A stretch of DNA of 12,377 bases. Origin: VGDP01 sp964530335 (GTDB taxonomy: Bacteria > Pseudomonadota > Alphaproteobacteria > SP197). The stretch lies in assembly GCA_964530335.1 (NCBI GenBank), contig CAZGYG010000083.1, positions 1 to 12,377 of the forward strand. The letters run 5' to 3'. The notes under the pieces are model-generated. The model saw only the letters and a program-made list of their open reading frames with translations. It did not search any database and was not told the origin of the DNA. The number at the start of each line of letters is the position of its first letter. Position 1 is the stretch's first letter. Of the stretch, positions 5,887-12,377 are shown piece by piece. Position numbers and translations under genes: made by a program.

Positions 5887-7164
5887 TTATGCGGCGTTGG
5901 CTTGGCGGGCAAGGCCGCCGTGGCTTGAGCTTCTCGCCCGATGAGCTTCCAGAGCGGCGCGCAGGGCCGGCAGTTGCTTGTGCGCCTTGAGACGCCGGAA
6001 GCCCTTGGCGGCTTCCTGCATCGCCGCCGCGATCCAGCGCAGCGCCATCGAGGCCGAGCGCCAGCGCTTCACGTTGCGGCAGACGCGCCGCACGGTGCCC
6101 ATGACGTTCTCCACGATGTTGGTGCAGGCGAGCGCCCGGCGCAGTTTGGCCGGCAGGCCGAGCCGCGTGACGGTGAGGATTTCATCGAGGCCCTCCAGAA
6201 TGCTCGCCGACACGCCCGGCGCGTCGTGTTCCAGCCGCCGGGCGAGATTGCGGATCAGCTTCTCCGCCTTGCCGGCGTCGTCCAACTCCCAGGCTTGGTG
6301 CAGCACCCGGCGAACCGCGGCGTGCAATGGCTTCGGCAGCCGCTCCATGATGTTGCGAGCCTTGTGAATCTGGCACCGCTGAATCAACACGTCGCGTCCG
6401 GAGCTCCGCCGGATCGCCTTCGAGAGCGCCTTCGATCCGTCGATGATGAACAACCGTGGCACGGCTGGATCGAGGCCGCGCGCGACGAGATTGTCGATCA
6501 GCGCCTGGACGACGGCAGCGTTCTCGGTCGCCCCCTCGATCAGCCCAAGCGGATGCTTCACGCCCTCGCCGTCGATGCCGATCGCCGCCACCAGCACGAG
6601 CTCGCCGCTCATGTGGATGCCGTCGATCTGGATCACCAGGAGGTCCAGCGCGGACAGGTCCGAACCCATCCACTCCTTCATCCGCTCGGCCGACAGCGCG
6701 ACGAAGCGGCGCGACGCCGCCGACTTCGAGACGCCAGAGCCAGCAGGCGCCGGGATATCGCCCTCGGGCAGCCGGACGGCTCGGCCGAGGCGCCGCGTCG
6801 AGACGTTGATCAGCATCAGGTTCATCGCCCACTTGCCGAGCCAGTCCTCGGCCACGGCCTGCTCCCAGCTGGCCAGCGACAGCTCCTTGCCGCCGCGCCC
6901 GCGCACCCGCGGCCGGTCGATCGCCACCTTGCCGCCGTGAAAGCCGATCTTGCCTTGCGTGCGGCCCCAGCGATGGCCGCGGCGGTCTTGCCCGCGCGCG
7001 TGACGCGGGCCGCAGGTCGCCTCCGCGTCCCTCTCCATCATCGCACCCAGCGTCTCGATCCCGGCGGCAAGGCAGAACCGGTCAAACGACGCCGACACAT
7101 CTTCCCACGCCTCGCCCACACAGGGGGTAGGCATGGCCGGCGTGATCGTGGTAAGTCCCTTCAT
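5887..7164 (-). CDS. IS256-family (mutator-type) transposase
   Basis: 425 aa from ATG 7164, with AAAGGAAAG 7 bases upstream; an in-frame start at 7194 is less well placed. The full-length DDE transposase appears intact. The catalytic triad is D181 (VIQIDGIHMSG), D242 (FIIDGSKALSKAI) and E352 (CTNIVENVMGTVRR), with the family motif IQRCQIHKARN (261-271) between the second and third residues. N-terminal residues ~50-90 are rich in R/G/H and precede a helix-turn-helix-like region. It cuts and moves the surrounding element. Its terminal repeats are visible on both sides, so the IS may still be active. Confidence 0.92.
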   Translation of the reverse strand: MKGLTTITPAMPTPCVGEAWEDVSASFDRFCLAAGIETLGAMMERDAEATCGPRHARGQDRRGHRWGRTQGKIGFHGGKVAIDRPRVRGRGGKELSLASWEQAVAEDWLGKWAMNLMLINVSTRRLGRAVRLPEGDIPAPAGSGVSKSAASRRFVALSAERMKEWMGSDLSALDLLVIQIDGIHMSGELVLVAAIGIDGEGVKHPLGLIEGATENAAVVQALIDNLVARGLDPAVPRLFIIDGSKALSKAIRRSSGRDVLIQRCQIHKARNIMERLPKPLHAAVRRVLHQAWELDDAGKAEKLIRNLARRLEHDAPGVSASILEGLDEILTVTRLGLPAKLRRALACTNIVENVMGTVRRVCRNVKRWRSASMALRWIAAAMQEAAKGFRRLKAHKQLPALRAALEAHRARSSSHGGLARQANAA

Positions 7165-7236
7165 GGCGTTGCTTTCCTTTCGTGGAATCAGCACCCCGAG
7201 CCTACCGGCTCAAGGCGAGCAACGCCGCTCCTCCTA

Positions 7237-7263
7237 TTTCAACATCGATCGGGACATCCCCGC
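7237..7263 (-). repeat. Right terminal inverted repeat of the IS256-family element
   Basis: Read on the minus strand from 7263 it begins GCGGGGATGTCCCG and continues with GTTGAAA, matching the left end. It lies 73 bases upstream of the transposase start codon, where it probably overlaps the transposase promoter, as is usual for compact IS elements. Confidence 0.75.
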
Positions 7264-7286
7264 ACGTCGGAAGCTGGCGGCGTTTG

Positions 7287-7359
7287 TCCGTTCAGGGTCA
7301 ACTCCCGCCCTGGCGGTCATCGGCGTTGCACGGCCGGACCTGGAGGTTAAGCGGACATG
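7287..7359 (+). repeat. Dispersed ~73-bp repeat, copy 1
   Basis: It shares about 60 of 73 positions with 9965-10037 in the same orientation. Shared blocks include GGGTCAACTCCCGCCC, GGCGGTCATCGGCG, ACCTGGAGG and CGGACATG. The copy is edged by short inverted ends (TGTCCG at 7285-7290, CGGACA at 7352-7357). It lies 23 bases outside the right end of the IS. The following 7360-7435 contains nothing recognisable before the end of the secreted-protein gene. The repeat looks like a non-coding intergenic element of the sort scattered in alphaproteobacterial genomes; any short reading frames through it are probably spurious. Confidence 0.8.
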
Positions 7360-7435
7360 ACCTGCCCCGGGGCGCAGTAGCGAAGAGGTTCGGCAGCTGA
7401 CCGAGCGGGGGCATCATCGCCGACGCCACGGATTG

Positions 7436-9664
7436 TCACTGATCGGGGGTGTAGCTCATGTCAACCGTCATCACGGCGGGATCTATCGCGACGGCTTCCA
7501 GCGAACCAATCAGGGTCTCTACCGGGAGCGGAGACGCAGCGTTGACGCTGACGCGCATCACGCCAGGTCGAGCAAGGTCGGCGAGCCGCGCGCTCACCAT
7601 GTCGTAGAACTGCTGCACCGCGCTGCCCGCCTCGACGGGGCCGATCATCGACTTCAGTTCGTCGAGCGCGCCCTGTATTGCCTCGGCGGGGCTCTGGCCG
7701 GACTCTGCGGCGATCTCGTCGAACAAGGCGCCGAGGAAACCCATGTCATGCAATTCGATTACGAACGATTCCCCCTGCATCGCGTCGACTGCCATCGGTC
7801 CCATTGCCCCGGCACCTTCTGGCCAGATCACCTGCGCGCCGACACTTAGCGCGAGATGCCCTTCGAGGCCGAGCACAAACCTGATCGCGCGCTTACCCAT
7901 GTCGCCATCGACAGGCAGCAGGCTGACCTCGAAGTTGAGCGGCGGCTGGTCAGCGAGCGCCGGCAGCGGCAATGCATTGCTGCGGGCACCGTCGACGACC
8001 GCGGCATAGTCGATGTCCTCGGCGGCGAACTGGAACGTTTCGGGCGCACCATTGGTGACGAGTCCGGCGAGGTCGAGATAGCTCACGCTTACCCGCCCGA
8101 TCTGCAGCGGAGGATCTGCGCCCGAGGGATCACGCAACACGACGTCGTGAAGGATCAGGCCGTCGGGGCCAGGCTCCTCGAGGCTCGCGTAGGAGAGCAC
8201 CTCCTCGAGGTGCATCGCTTCGATCAAGATGGCGAGGGCCTGTGCCGCGCTTTGCAGGTCCTGACCAGCGAACGGATTTTCCACCGCCGACTCGACCGAA
8301 CCATCCGAAGCCTCGCCCGCGTGCGGTTCTCGGCCGACGTTCAGCGTGGCCAGGGAGCCGCCTCCAGAGTAGACACCGATCCAGACCGCATAGTCACCGG
8401 GCTGCGCGTCGGCCAGTTCAACAGCGGGGTTCATGCCGGCATAGTCGTCATTGCACTGGCTGCTGCCGTCGGGACCGACGACAACGAGCGTTGTATCGGC
8501 ATCGGCCGAGGTTGCCTCAAACCAGACATGGGGCTCCGGTCCTGGGATCGTCACGATCGCGTCCGGTCGTGCCGGGTTGATCGCCCCGCTACAGCCAGAA
8601 GCCACATCGCCGGCTGAGACGCGCTCTTCGTCCACCACGATCGACACCTCGACCAAGACTGTTCCCTCGGCCGGCAGGTCAAAGCGGCCGTAGGCGGGCT
8701 CGGCCTGATGCTGAAGCGTCGGGGGCGGCATTACGGCTTCGACACCTTCGGGCGCCTGCCGCCCGACGACGAGCCGCGCCTCCTCGCCCGCTCCGGACTC
8801 GCGAACACCAACCCAAATGGCGTAGTCGCCCGCCGCAGCGTTACTGAGAACAATCGCCGGATTGTAGTTGGTGGCATCGTCGTTGCAGTAGATCGCGCCA
8901 TCCGGCGCGACCACCAACAGAGTGGTATCGGGGCCATCCGCGCTGGCGGAGATCGCGAGTAACGGCTCGGGCGCTTCGAGCGTGAGGGTTGCGTCGGGGC
9001 GCATCTGGTTGATGTCACCAGTGCAGTCCGAGCCTGCATCGCTGGCCGGCACGCCGCCGGAGAGCGTCACAGCAATCTCGGCGGTGCCCGCATCGGGCAA
9101 GTTGAGACGGCCGGCTGCAGGTTCCGCCTCCGGCAACAGCGGCTGTTCGGAAAGCAGCGGCGGCAGCAGCGCAGGATCGACCTCCAGTCCCGTGAGACTG
9201 ACGATGTCGCGCGTGCCGAGATCGTATTCGCTGACGACGACACTGCCCGAGACGGTCGCACCGGCGGTCGTGGACAGTGGCCAGACCTTATAAGTGCCCG
9301 AGAGCACGCGCTGGTAATAGACGTGCGCGATGCCGTAGGCGTCGACGGCATCGCAATGATGGATGCCGTCGGGACCAGCAACCAGAACGCCTGACACGCC
9401 TTCACCGACTGCGAAAACGCGCAGCGGCTCGCCGTTGTCGGTGACGGTGGCCTCGAGGGAAGCCTCACCGCCGATCTGGCCAGGACAGCCACGGACGAGA
9501 CCGCCGGCATCGGCCGCGCCGATCACCTCGAAGCCCGAGATATACCATTGGAAGCCGCCGGTCAGGTCGACCGCCTCGGTCGCGCGGAGATCGCCGGCCG
9601 GGAGCATCGGCACGACAACGGCGATCAAGCAGAGAACAAGCTTCCGTCGCGAAATCATGTCCAT
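7436..9664 (-). CDS. Predicted secreted multidomain protein with three Cys-paired beta modules, function unknown
   Basis: 742 aa from ATG 9664 (AGGGGA 6 bases upstream; an ATG two codons later is also possible). An N-terminal signal peptide is clear: SRRK, a hydrophobic core LVLCLIAVVV, and likely cleavage near residue 28-31. Three similar modules follow, at ~59-130, ~214-287 and ~358-431. Each has paired cysteines 44-46 residues apart (C60/C104, C214/C260, C358/C404). Modules 2 and 3 share RPDA, DTTL-VV-PDG, CNDD, NPA and GDYA-WVG/WIG signatures. These resemble bacterial pre-peptidase (PPC)-like beta sandwiches. The linker is proline/alanine-rich. Residues ~465-742 form a separate beta-rich domain loosely like AsmA/YdgA (DUF945)-type periplasmic proteins, a guess by eye. 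No catalytic motif is seen. Probably periplasmic or surface-exposed, with disulfides. Confidence 0.85.
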   Translation of the reverse strand: MDMISRRKLVLCLIAVVVPMLPAGDLRATEAVDLTGGFQWYISGFEVIGAADAGGLVRGCPGQIGGEASLEATVTDNGEPLRVFAVGEGVSGVLVAGPDGIHHCDAVDAYGIAHVYYQRVLSGTYKVWPLSTTAGATVSGSVVVSEYDLGTRDIVSLTGLEVDPALLPPLLSEQPLLPEAEPAAGRLNLPDAGTAEIAVTLSGGVPASDAGSDCTGDINQMRPDATLTLEAPEPLLAISASADGPDTTLLVVAPDGAIYCNDDATNYNPAIVLSNAAAGDYAIWVGVRESGAGEEARLVVGRQAPEGVEAVMPPPTLQHQAEPAYGRFDLPAEGTVLVEVSIVVDEERVSAGDVASGCSGAINPARPDAIVTIPGPEPHVWFEATSADADTTLVVVGPDGSSQCNDDYAGMNPAVELADAQPGDYAVWIGVYSGGGSLATLNVGREPHAGEASDGSVESAVENPFAGQDLQSAAQALAILIEAMHLEEVLSYASLEEPGPDGLILHDVVLRDPSGADPPLQIGRVSVSYLDLAGLVTNGAPETFQFAAEDIDYAAVVDGARSNALPLPALADQPPLNFEVSLLPVDGDMGKRAIRFVLGLEGHLALSVGAQVIWPEGAGAMGPMAVDAMQGESFVIELHDMGFLGALFDEIAAESGQSPAEAIQGALDELKSMIGPVEAGSAVQQFYDMVSARLADLARPGVMRVSVNAASPLPVETLIGSLEAVAIDPAVMTVDMSYTPDQ

Positions 9665-9736
9665 CCCCCGTCCCCTGGCCTCTCTTGCCGCCGGTGCCCG
9701 AGGCCATCATCCTGCACGGCGGAACCATCGTGTCAT

Positions 9737-9774
9737 GGGCGAGCGCGCTAGCTGCTGAGGGCGCGCTCTCGCCC
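9737..9774. repeat. Hairpin upstream of the secreted-protein gene
   Basis: GGGCGAGCGCGC (9737-9748) pairs with GCGCGCTCTCGCCC (9761-9774), a 12-bp stem with a 2-base bulge and a 12-base loop. It lies about 73 bases before the secreted-protein start codon. It may be an operator, an attenuator, or an old terminator. Nothing else was recognised between 9665 and 9845. Confidence 0.45.
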
Positions 9775-9845
9775 ACCCCAAACGTAGCGTCAGCAAACGC
9801 CATGCGCTACCATCGAACTTGGATCACCCCTCGGCGGCAGGCCAG

Positions 9846-9941
9846 CATGACCTGCTCGCTCGCGTCTACGGGTCGTTCACCGAGGGCTTCGACACGCGAG
9901 ACCTGAAGGACGCGAAAGCGCTGCTCGATCAGCTTGTTTGA
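9846..9941 (+). pseudogene. 3' remnant of an adenylate/guanylate cyclase-AAA ATPase (TPR) gene
   Basis: The frame reads HDLLARVYGSF, then TEGFDTRDLKDAK, then ALLDQLV and stops at TGA 9939-9941. This is the characteristic last ~30 residues of the large class III cyclase/AAA-ATPase/TPR regulators common in Rhizobiales (the canonical tail reads like YGWFTEGFDTxDLKEAKALLDEL). The frame runs open further left to at least 9780, but that part shows no recognisable similarity. The rest of the gene (normally about 1000 codons) is absent: only 181 bases separate this fragment from the start of the divergent secreted-protein gene. Non-functional. Confidence 0.75.
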
Positions 9942-9964
9942 CAATACGCGTCGGTGCCAGAGAG

Positions 9965-10037
9965 TCCGCTTCGGGTCAACTCCCGCCCCGGCGGTCATCG
10001 GCGCTGCGCGACCGAACCTGGAGGCGGACCGGACATG
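9965..10037 (+). repeat. Dispersed ~73-bp repeat, copy 2
   Basis: Direct-orientation partner of 7287-7359, starting TCCGCTTCGGGTCAAC and ending CGGACATG. It sits 23 bases after the stop of the cyclase 3' remnant and 74 bases before the start of the cyclase 5' remnant. This suggests the element normally lies between or upstream of SAM-cyclase genes, either as a regulatory/intergenic part of that gene family or as a hitchhiking repeat. Confidence 0.8.
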
Positions 10038-10111
10038 GGCGTGGTGATGTCGGCTCAACCCCCAAGAGTTACCGCTACAGGCAGGTGGGTCCGAGGGGCG
10101 TGTCTAGCCGC

Positions 10112-10426
10112 ATGCATGAGATCGCGTCATGGCTCGCGGGTCTCGGCCTCGGAAAGTTTGCCGCCAAATTTGCCGAAGCGGAGATTGACGCAGCCTCGCT
10201 TCGGGAGCTGACGGACGAACACCTGAAGGAGCTCGGAATGCCGCTTGGTGCACGGCTGAAGCTTCTCAAGACCATCCGCGAACTCGACACCGGTGCGGTG
10301 TCGGGGTCCACTCAAGCCGAGCGCCGTCAGTTGACGGTGATGTTTGTCGATCTGGCGGGTTCGACGGAACTGTCGCTGAAGCTGGACCCGGAAGAGCTGC
10401 GGGACCTGTCGCGGCCCTACCAGGAC
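10112..10426 (+). pseudogene. 5' remnant of a SAM-domain class III adenylate/guanylate cyclase gene
   Basis: From ATG 10112 the first ~58 residues are a SAM domain (IASWLAGLGLGKFAAKF, DAASLRELTDEHLKELGM, ARLKLLKTIREL). Then comes the start of a class III cyclase catalytic domain: AERRQLTVMFVDLAGST (69-85) with the first metal-binding Asp at 80, and LDPEELRDLSRPYQDA (91-106). Family similarity ends there, near 10426. The frame runs on with unrelated residues to 10642, overlapping the next gene. The second metal Asp (the GDG region), the ATPase and the TPR parts are missing, so it cannot be a working cyclase. A free SAM-domain peptide could still be made. Ribosome-binding signal is weak. Confidence 0.8.
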
Positions 10427-10629
10427 GCGACGGAGCGGGATTGCCTAGTTTCCGCCGGGCACCGCTCTCGCGTCGTAGCGATTCATTGGGGTTCCTTCGC
10501 GTTCGCTGAAACAGCCATTTGGGGGATCACGTTCACCGGCGGTTCTTCGGTAGTATGTCCCCACGCCCGGCTCGAGGCATGGCCGCTGATCATGTCGCGA
10601 GCGGATCGATGCCGAACACGGAGGACCGC
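10427..10629. other. Region between cyclase remnant and TPP enzyme
   Basis: About 200 bases with no recognisable gene. It must contain the promoter of the following TPP enzyme, but no good -35/-10 pair was found. The ribosome-binding site GGAGGA is at 10620-10625, with two earlier in-frame start candidates (TTG 10519, ATG 10609) that lack good sites. Confidence 0.4.
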
Positions 10630-12309
10630 ATGCCGAGGATGACCGGGGCGCGCTATCTGGCGGAGGCGTTCGCCGGGTACGGCGTGAGCCACGTGTTTTT
10701 CGTGCCGACTATACTCAGCGCAACGCTGGTCGAGCTGGAGCGGCGCACGGGCATCAAGCGCATCCTCACCCACGGCGAGAAGGCCGCCGCCTACATGGCC
10801 GACGGCTACGCGCGGGCGCGCGGGCGTCCGGGGGTCTGTCTCGCGCAGACGGTGGGGGCCGCGAACCTGATGGCGGGCCTGCGTGACGCTTACCTCGCCT
10901 GCTCGCCGGTCATCGCCATCACCGGCGGACCCTACCCGCGCTCGCGCAACCGCCGGTTCTATCAAGAGATCCAGGATCAGCCGCTGTTCAAGCCGGTGAC
11001 CAAGTTCAGCGCCGACGTCGATGACATCAGGGATCTTTCCGATGTCGTGCGCCACGCGTTTCGCGTCGCGACGACGGGCACGCCGGGTCCGGTCCACATC
11101 CAGCTTGAAGGGCACGAGGGGCAGATCGAGGCGGCCGAGGCGGATATCGCCGTGGAGGCCGAGCCCCAGTACGGATCGACGCCGCCGTTCCGCCCCGCTC
11201 CCGATCCCGCGGCGCTGACCGAGGCGGCGCGCCTTCTAGGCGCGTCCGAGCGGCCGATCATCCTCGCCGGCGGAGGGGTGCGCACCTCGGGCGCCGGCCC
11301 CGAGATCGTCGCCCTGGCCGAGCGCCTCGGCATTCCGATCGCCACCTCGCTCAACGCCAAGGACACCGTGCCCGGGAACCATTCCCTTCTGGTCGGGATT
11401 CCCGGCCTCTACTCGCGCAAGTGCGCCAACCGCGCTGTGCTCGAGGCCGATCTCGTGTTCTTCGTCGGCAGCCGCACCGGAAGCCAGGTGACGAACGCGT
11501 GGACCGTGCCGCCGCGCAGCACCCCGGTCATGCAGCTCGACATCAACTCCGAGGAGCTGGGGCGCCACTATCCCGCCAAGGTGGTTCTCCTGGGGGACGC
11601 CAAGGTCTCACTCGCGCGGCTCGTCGAGCTGGCGGATGCGGACACCCGGGGGGCGCGGGTGGGCTGGCTCGAGCGGGTCCGCGCGCTGCAGGCGGAGTGG
11701 CGCTCGGAGGTGGCGGAGCACGTGACGTCGGACTCGGCACCGATGCGGCCTGAACGGGTCTGTCGCGAGCTCTCCCGGCACCTGCCCGGCGATGCGCTGG
11801 TCGTCTCCGATACCGGCCATGCGGGGATGTGGACGTGCGCGTATCTCGATCTCGACCATCCCGGCCAAGGCTACATCCGGGCGGCGGGGTCCCTGGGCTG
11901 GGGGTTGCCCGCCGCGATCGGGGCGAAGCTGGCCCAGCCGGATCGCCCCGTTGTGCTGTTCTCCGGCGACGGCGGCTTCTGGTACCACATCGCCGAGCTG
12001 GAGACGGCGGTCCGCTGGAACGTCGCGGCGGTGTTCCTGGTCAATAACAACCGCTCGCTCAATCAGGAGATCGAGACCTATCAGGAGGCGTACGGCGGCA
12101 AGCTCGAAGGCCGCCACGGCGATCTGTGGCGCTTCGGGGAGGCGAGCTTCGCCGACATCGCCCGCTCGATGGGCGCCGAGGGATTGCGCGTCACCCGACC
12201 GGCCGAGTTCGCCCCGACCCTGGAACGGGCCTTGGCCGCCCATCGCCCATGCGTCGTCGAGTTGATGACCGACGTCCACGCCCTCGCGCCCCTGGCCTAC
12301 GTCGGATGA
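10630..12309 (+). CDS. Thiamine-diphosphate-dependent enzyme, acetolactate synthase-like
   Basis: 559 aa from ATG 10630. GGAGGA lies 4 bases upstream, a tight spacing; ATG 10639, 13 bases from it, is an alternative. Domain order is the standard one: pyrimidine-binding domain (1-~170) with catalytic Glu50 (THGEKAAAYMADGYARA), middle domain (~190-330, PIILAGGGVRTSG), and pyrophosphate-binding domain (~375-550) with SGDGGFWYH (445-453) and VNNNRS (471-476). The GDG-NN spacing, with D447 and N474 as likely magnesium ligands, is intact. Such enzymes decarboxylate a 2-oxo acid and protonate or transfer the aldehyde. The specific member (acetolactate synthase, benzoylformate/oxalyl-CoA decarboxylase-like, sulfoacetaldehyde acetyltransferase-like) cannot be fixed by eye. 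No small regulatory subunit lies next to it, so a biosynthetic ilvB role is unlikely. It is flanked by mobile-element debris on both sides. Confidence 0.88.
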   Translation: MPRMTGARYLAEAFAGYGVSHVFFVPTILSATLVELERRTGIKRILTHGEKAAAYMADGYARARGRPGVCLAQTVGAANLMAGLRDAYLACSPVIAITGGPYPRSRNRRFYQEIQDQPLFKPVTKFSADVDDIRDLSDVVRHAFRVATTGTPGPVHIQLEGHEGQIEAAEADIAVEAEPQYGSTPPFRPAPDPAALTEAARLLGASERPIILAGGGVRTSGAGPEIVALAERLGIPIATSLNAKDTVPGNHSLLVGIPGLYSRKCANRAVLEADLVFFVGSRTGSQVTNAWTVPPRSTPVMQLDINSEELGRHYPAKVVLLGDAKVSLARLVELADADTRGARVGWLERVRALQAEWRSEVAEHVTSDSAPMRPERVCRELSRHLPGDALVVSDTGHAGMWTCAYLDLDHPGQGYIRAAGSLGWGLPAAIGAKLAQPDRPVVLFSGDGGFWYHIAELETAVRWNVAAVFLVNNNRSLNQEIETYQEAYGGKLEGRHGDLWRFGEASFADIARSMGAEGLRVTRPAEFAPTLERALAAHRPCVVELMTDVHALAPLAYVG

Positions 12310-12319
12310 TTTTGGCCGT

Positions 12320-12377
12320 CTAGGTCACCGACTCATAAGCGCGCATCCAGATTCGTGATGCGGCGAGCTTGATGAGG
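12320..12377 (-). CDS. IS5-family transposase, C-terminal end (continues past window)
   Basis: On the minus strand, entering from the right edge, the frame reads LIKLAASRIWMRAYESVT and stops at TAG 12322-12320. The LAA-RIW-R-YES pattern is the usual C-terminus of IS5-type transposases in alphaproteobacteria. Only 18 codons are visible, so whether the gene is whole and where the IS end lies cannot be judged. It is only 10 bases from the stop of the TPP enzyme, leaving little room for a terminal repeat. Confidence 0.65.
   Translation of the reverse strand, partial: LIKLAASRIWMRAYESVT

Larger units (their letters stand above)
5831..7263 (-). mobile_element. IS256-family insertion sequence, about 1.43 kb
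   Basis: The element is bounded by terminal inverted repeats whose outer 27 bases agree at 23 positions (5831-5857 against 7263-7237), with partial similarity continuing inward to about 55 bases. It contains one intact transposase gene. IS256 elements usually make 8-9 bp target duplications, but the flanks (GCAGATTGC on the left, ACGTCGGAA on the right) do not match. Either the ends are misplaced by a few bases, or the flanks have recombined or decayed. Confidence 0.8.

Noticed and set aside
5941..7350. Long open frame on the plus strand (469 codons) antisense to the IS transposase
   Set aside because: Its composition is rich in R, H, A and P with no domain pattern. It is the shadow of the GC-rich transposase gene, which shows a clear DDE triad.
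7133..7400. Short plus-strand frames running through repeat copy 1 (such as the one containing STPALAVIGVARPDLEV)
   Set aside because: Similar short frames arise wherever the dispersed repeat occurs. There is no start signal or conserved length, and copy 2 is read in another context, so the element is treated as non-coding.
1..12377. CRISPR arrays, tRNA or rRNA genes
   Set aside because: No regularly spaced short repeats and no tRNA-like cloverleaf or rRNA signature were found on either strand. The direct repeats seen are only two and lie 2.6 kb apart.

Overview
The window is high-GC bacterial DNA. Codon use, the family content (SAM-domain class III cyclase remnants, IS256- and IS5-type transposases, a Tat-exported binding protein, DUF1989) and a dispersed ~73-bp repeat all suggest an alphaproteobacterium with a large, plastic genome (Rhizobiales/Rhodospirillales-like). 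No gene names the taxon, so this is inference.

Positions 1-5672 hold a catabolic-looking block. On the minus strand, transcribed right to left, are an extracellular solute-binding protein (5672-4563) closed by a strong hairpin terminator (4544-4519), then a Cupin_3-type protein, a short protein matching the small subunit of N,N-dimethylformamidase (DMFase), and a 746-aa protein matching the DMFase large, iron-binding subunit (end at 1400). A DUF1989 (urea-carboxylase-associated) gene converges on this operon from the plus strand (750-1352). A second cupin gene (542-90) diverges from DUF1989 and carries an apparent one-base frameshift that removes its conserved C-terminus. Together they look like an uptake and hydrolysis module for a small amide (formamide/urea-like compounds). 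The true substrate is unknown.

Positions 5673-7263 hold a complete IS256-family insertion sequence: a transposase with a visible DDE triad between imperfect terminal inverted repeats at 5831 and 7263. It sits upstream of the binding-protein gene, which has no permease or ATPase genes near it.

Positions 7264-10629 are a mosaic. A 742-aa predicted secreted protein of unknown function (9664-7436), with three cysteine-paired beta modules, is bracketed by two direct copies of a ~73-bp dispersed repeat (7287-7359 and 9965-10037). Around the second copy lie the last ~31 codons of one SAM/cyclase/AAA-ATPase-type gene and the first ~105 codons of another, both broken. This looks like the ruin of a tandem cyclase array.

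Positions 10630-12309 encode an intact thiamine-diphosphate-dependent enzyme of the acetolactate synthase-like superfamily. Ten bases after its stop, the C-terminal end of an IS5-family transposase enters from the right edge on the minus strand.
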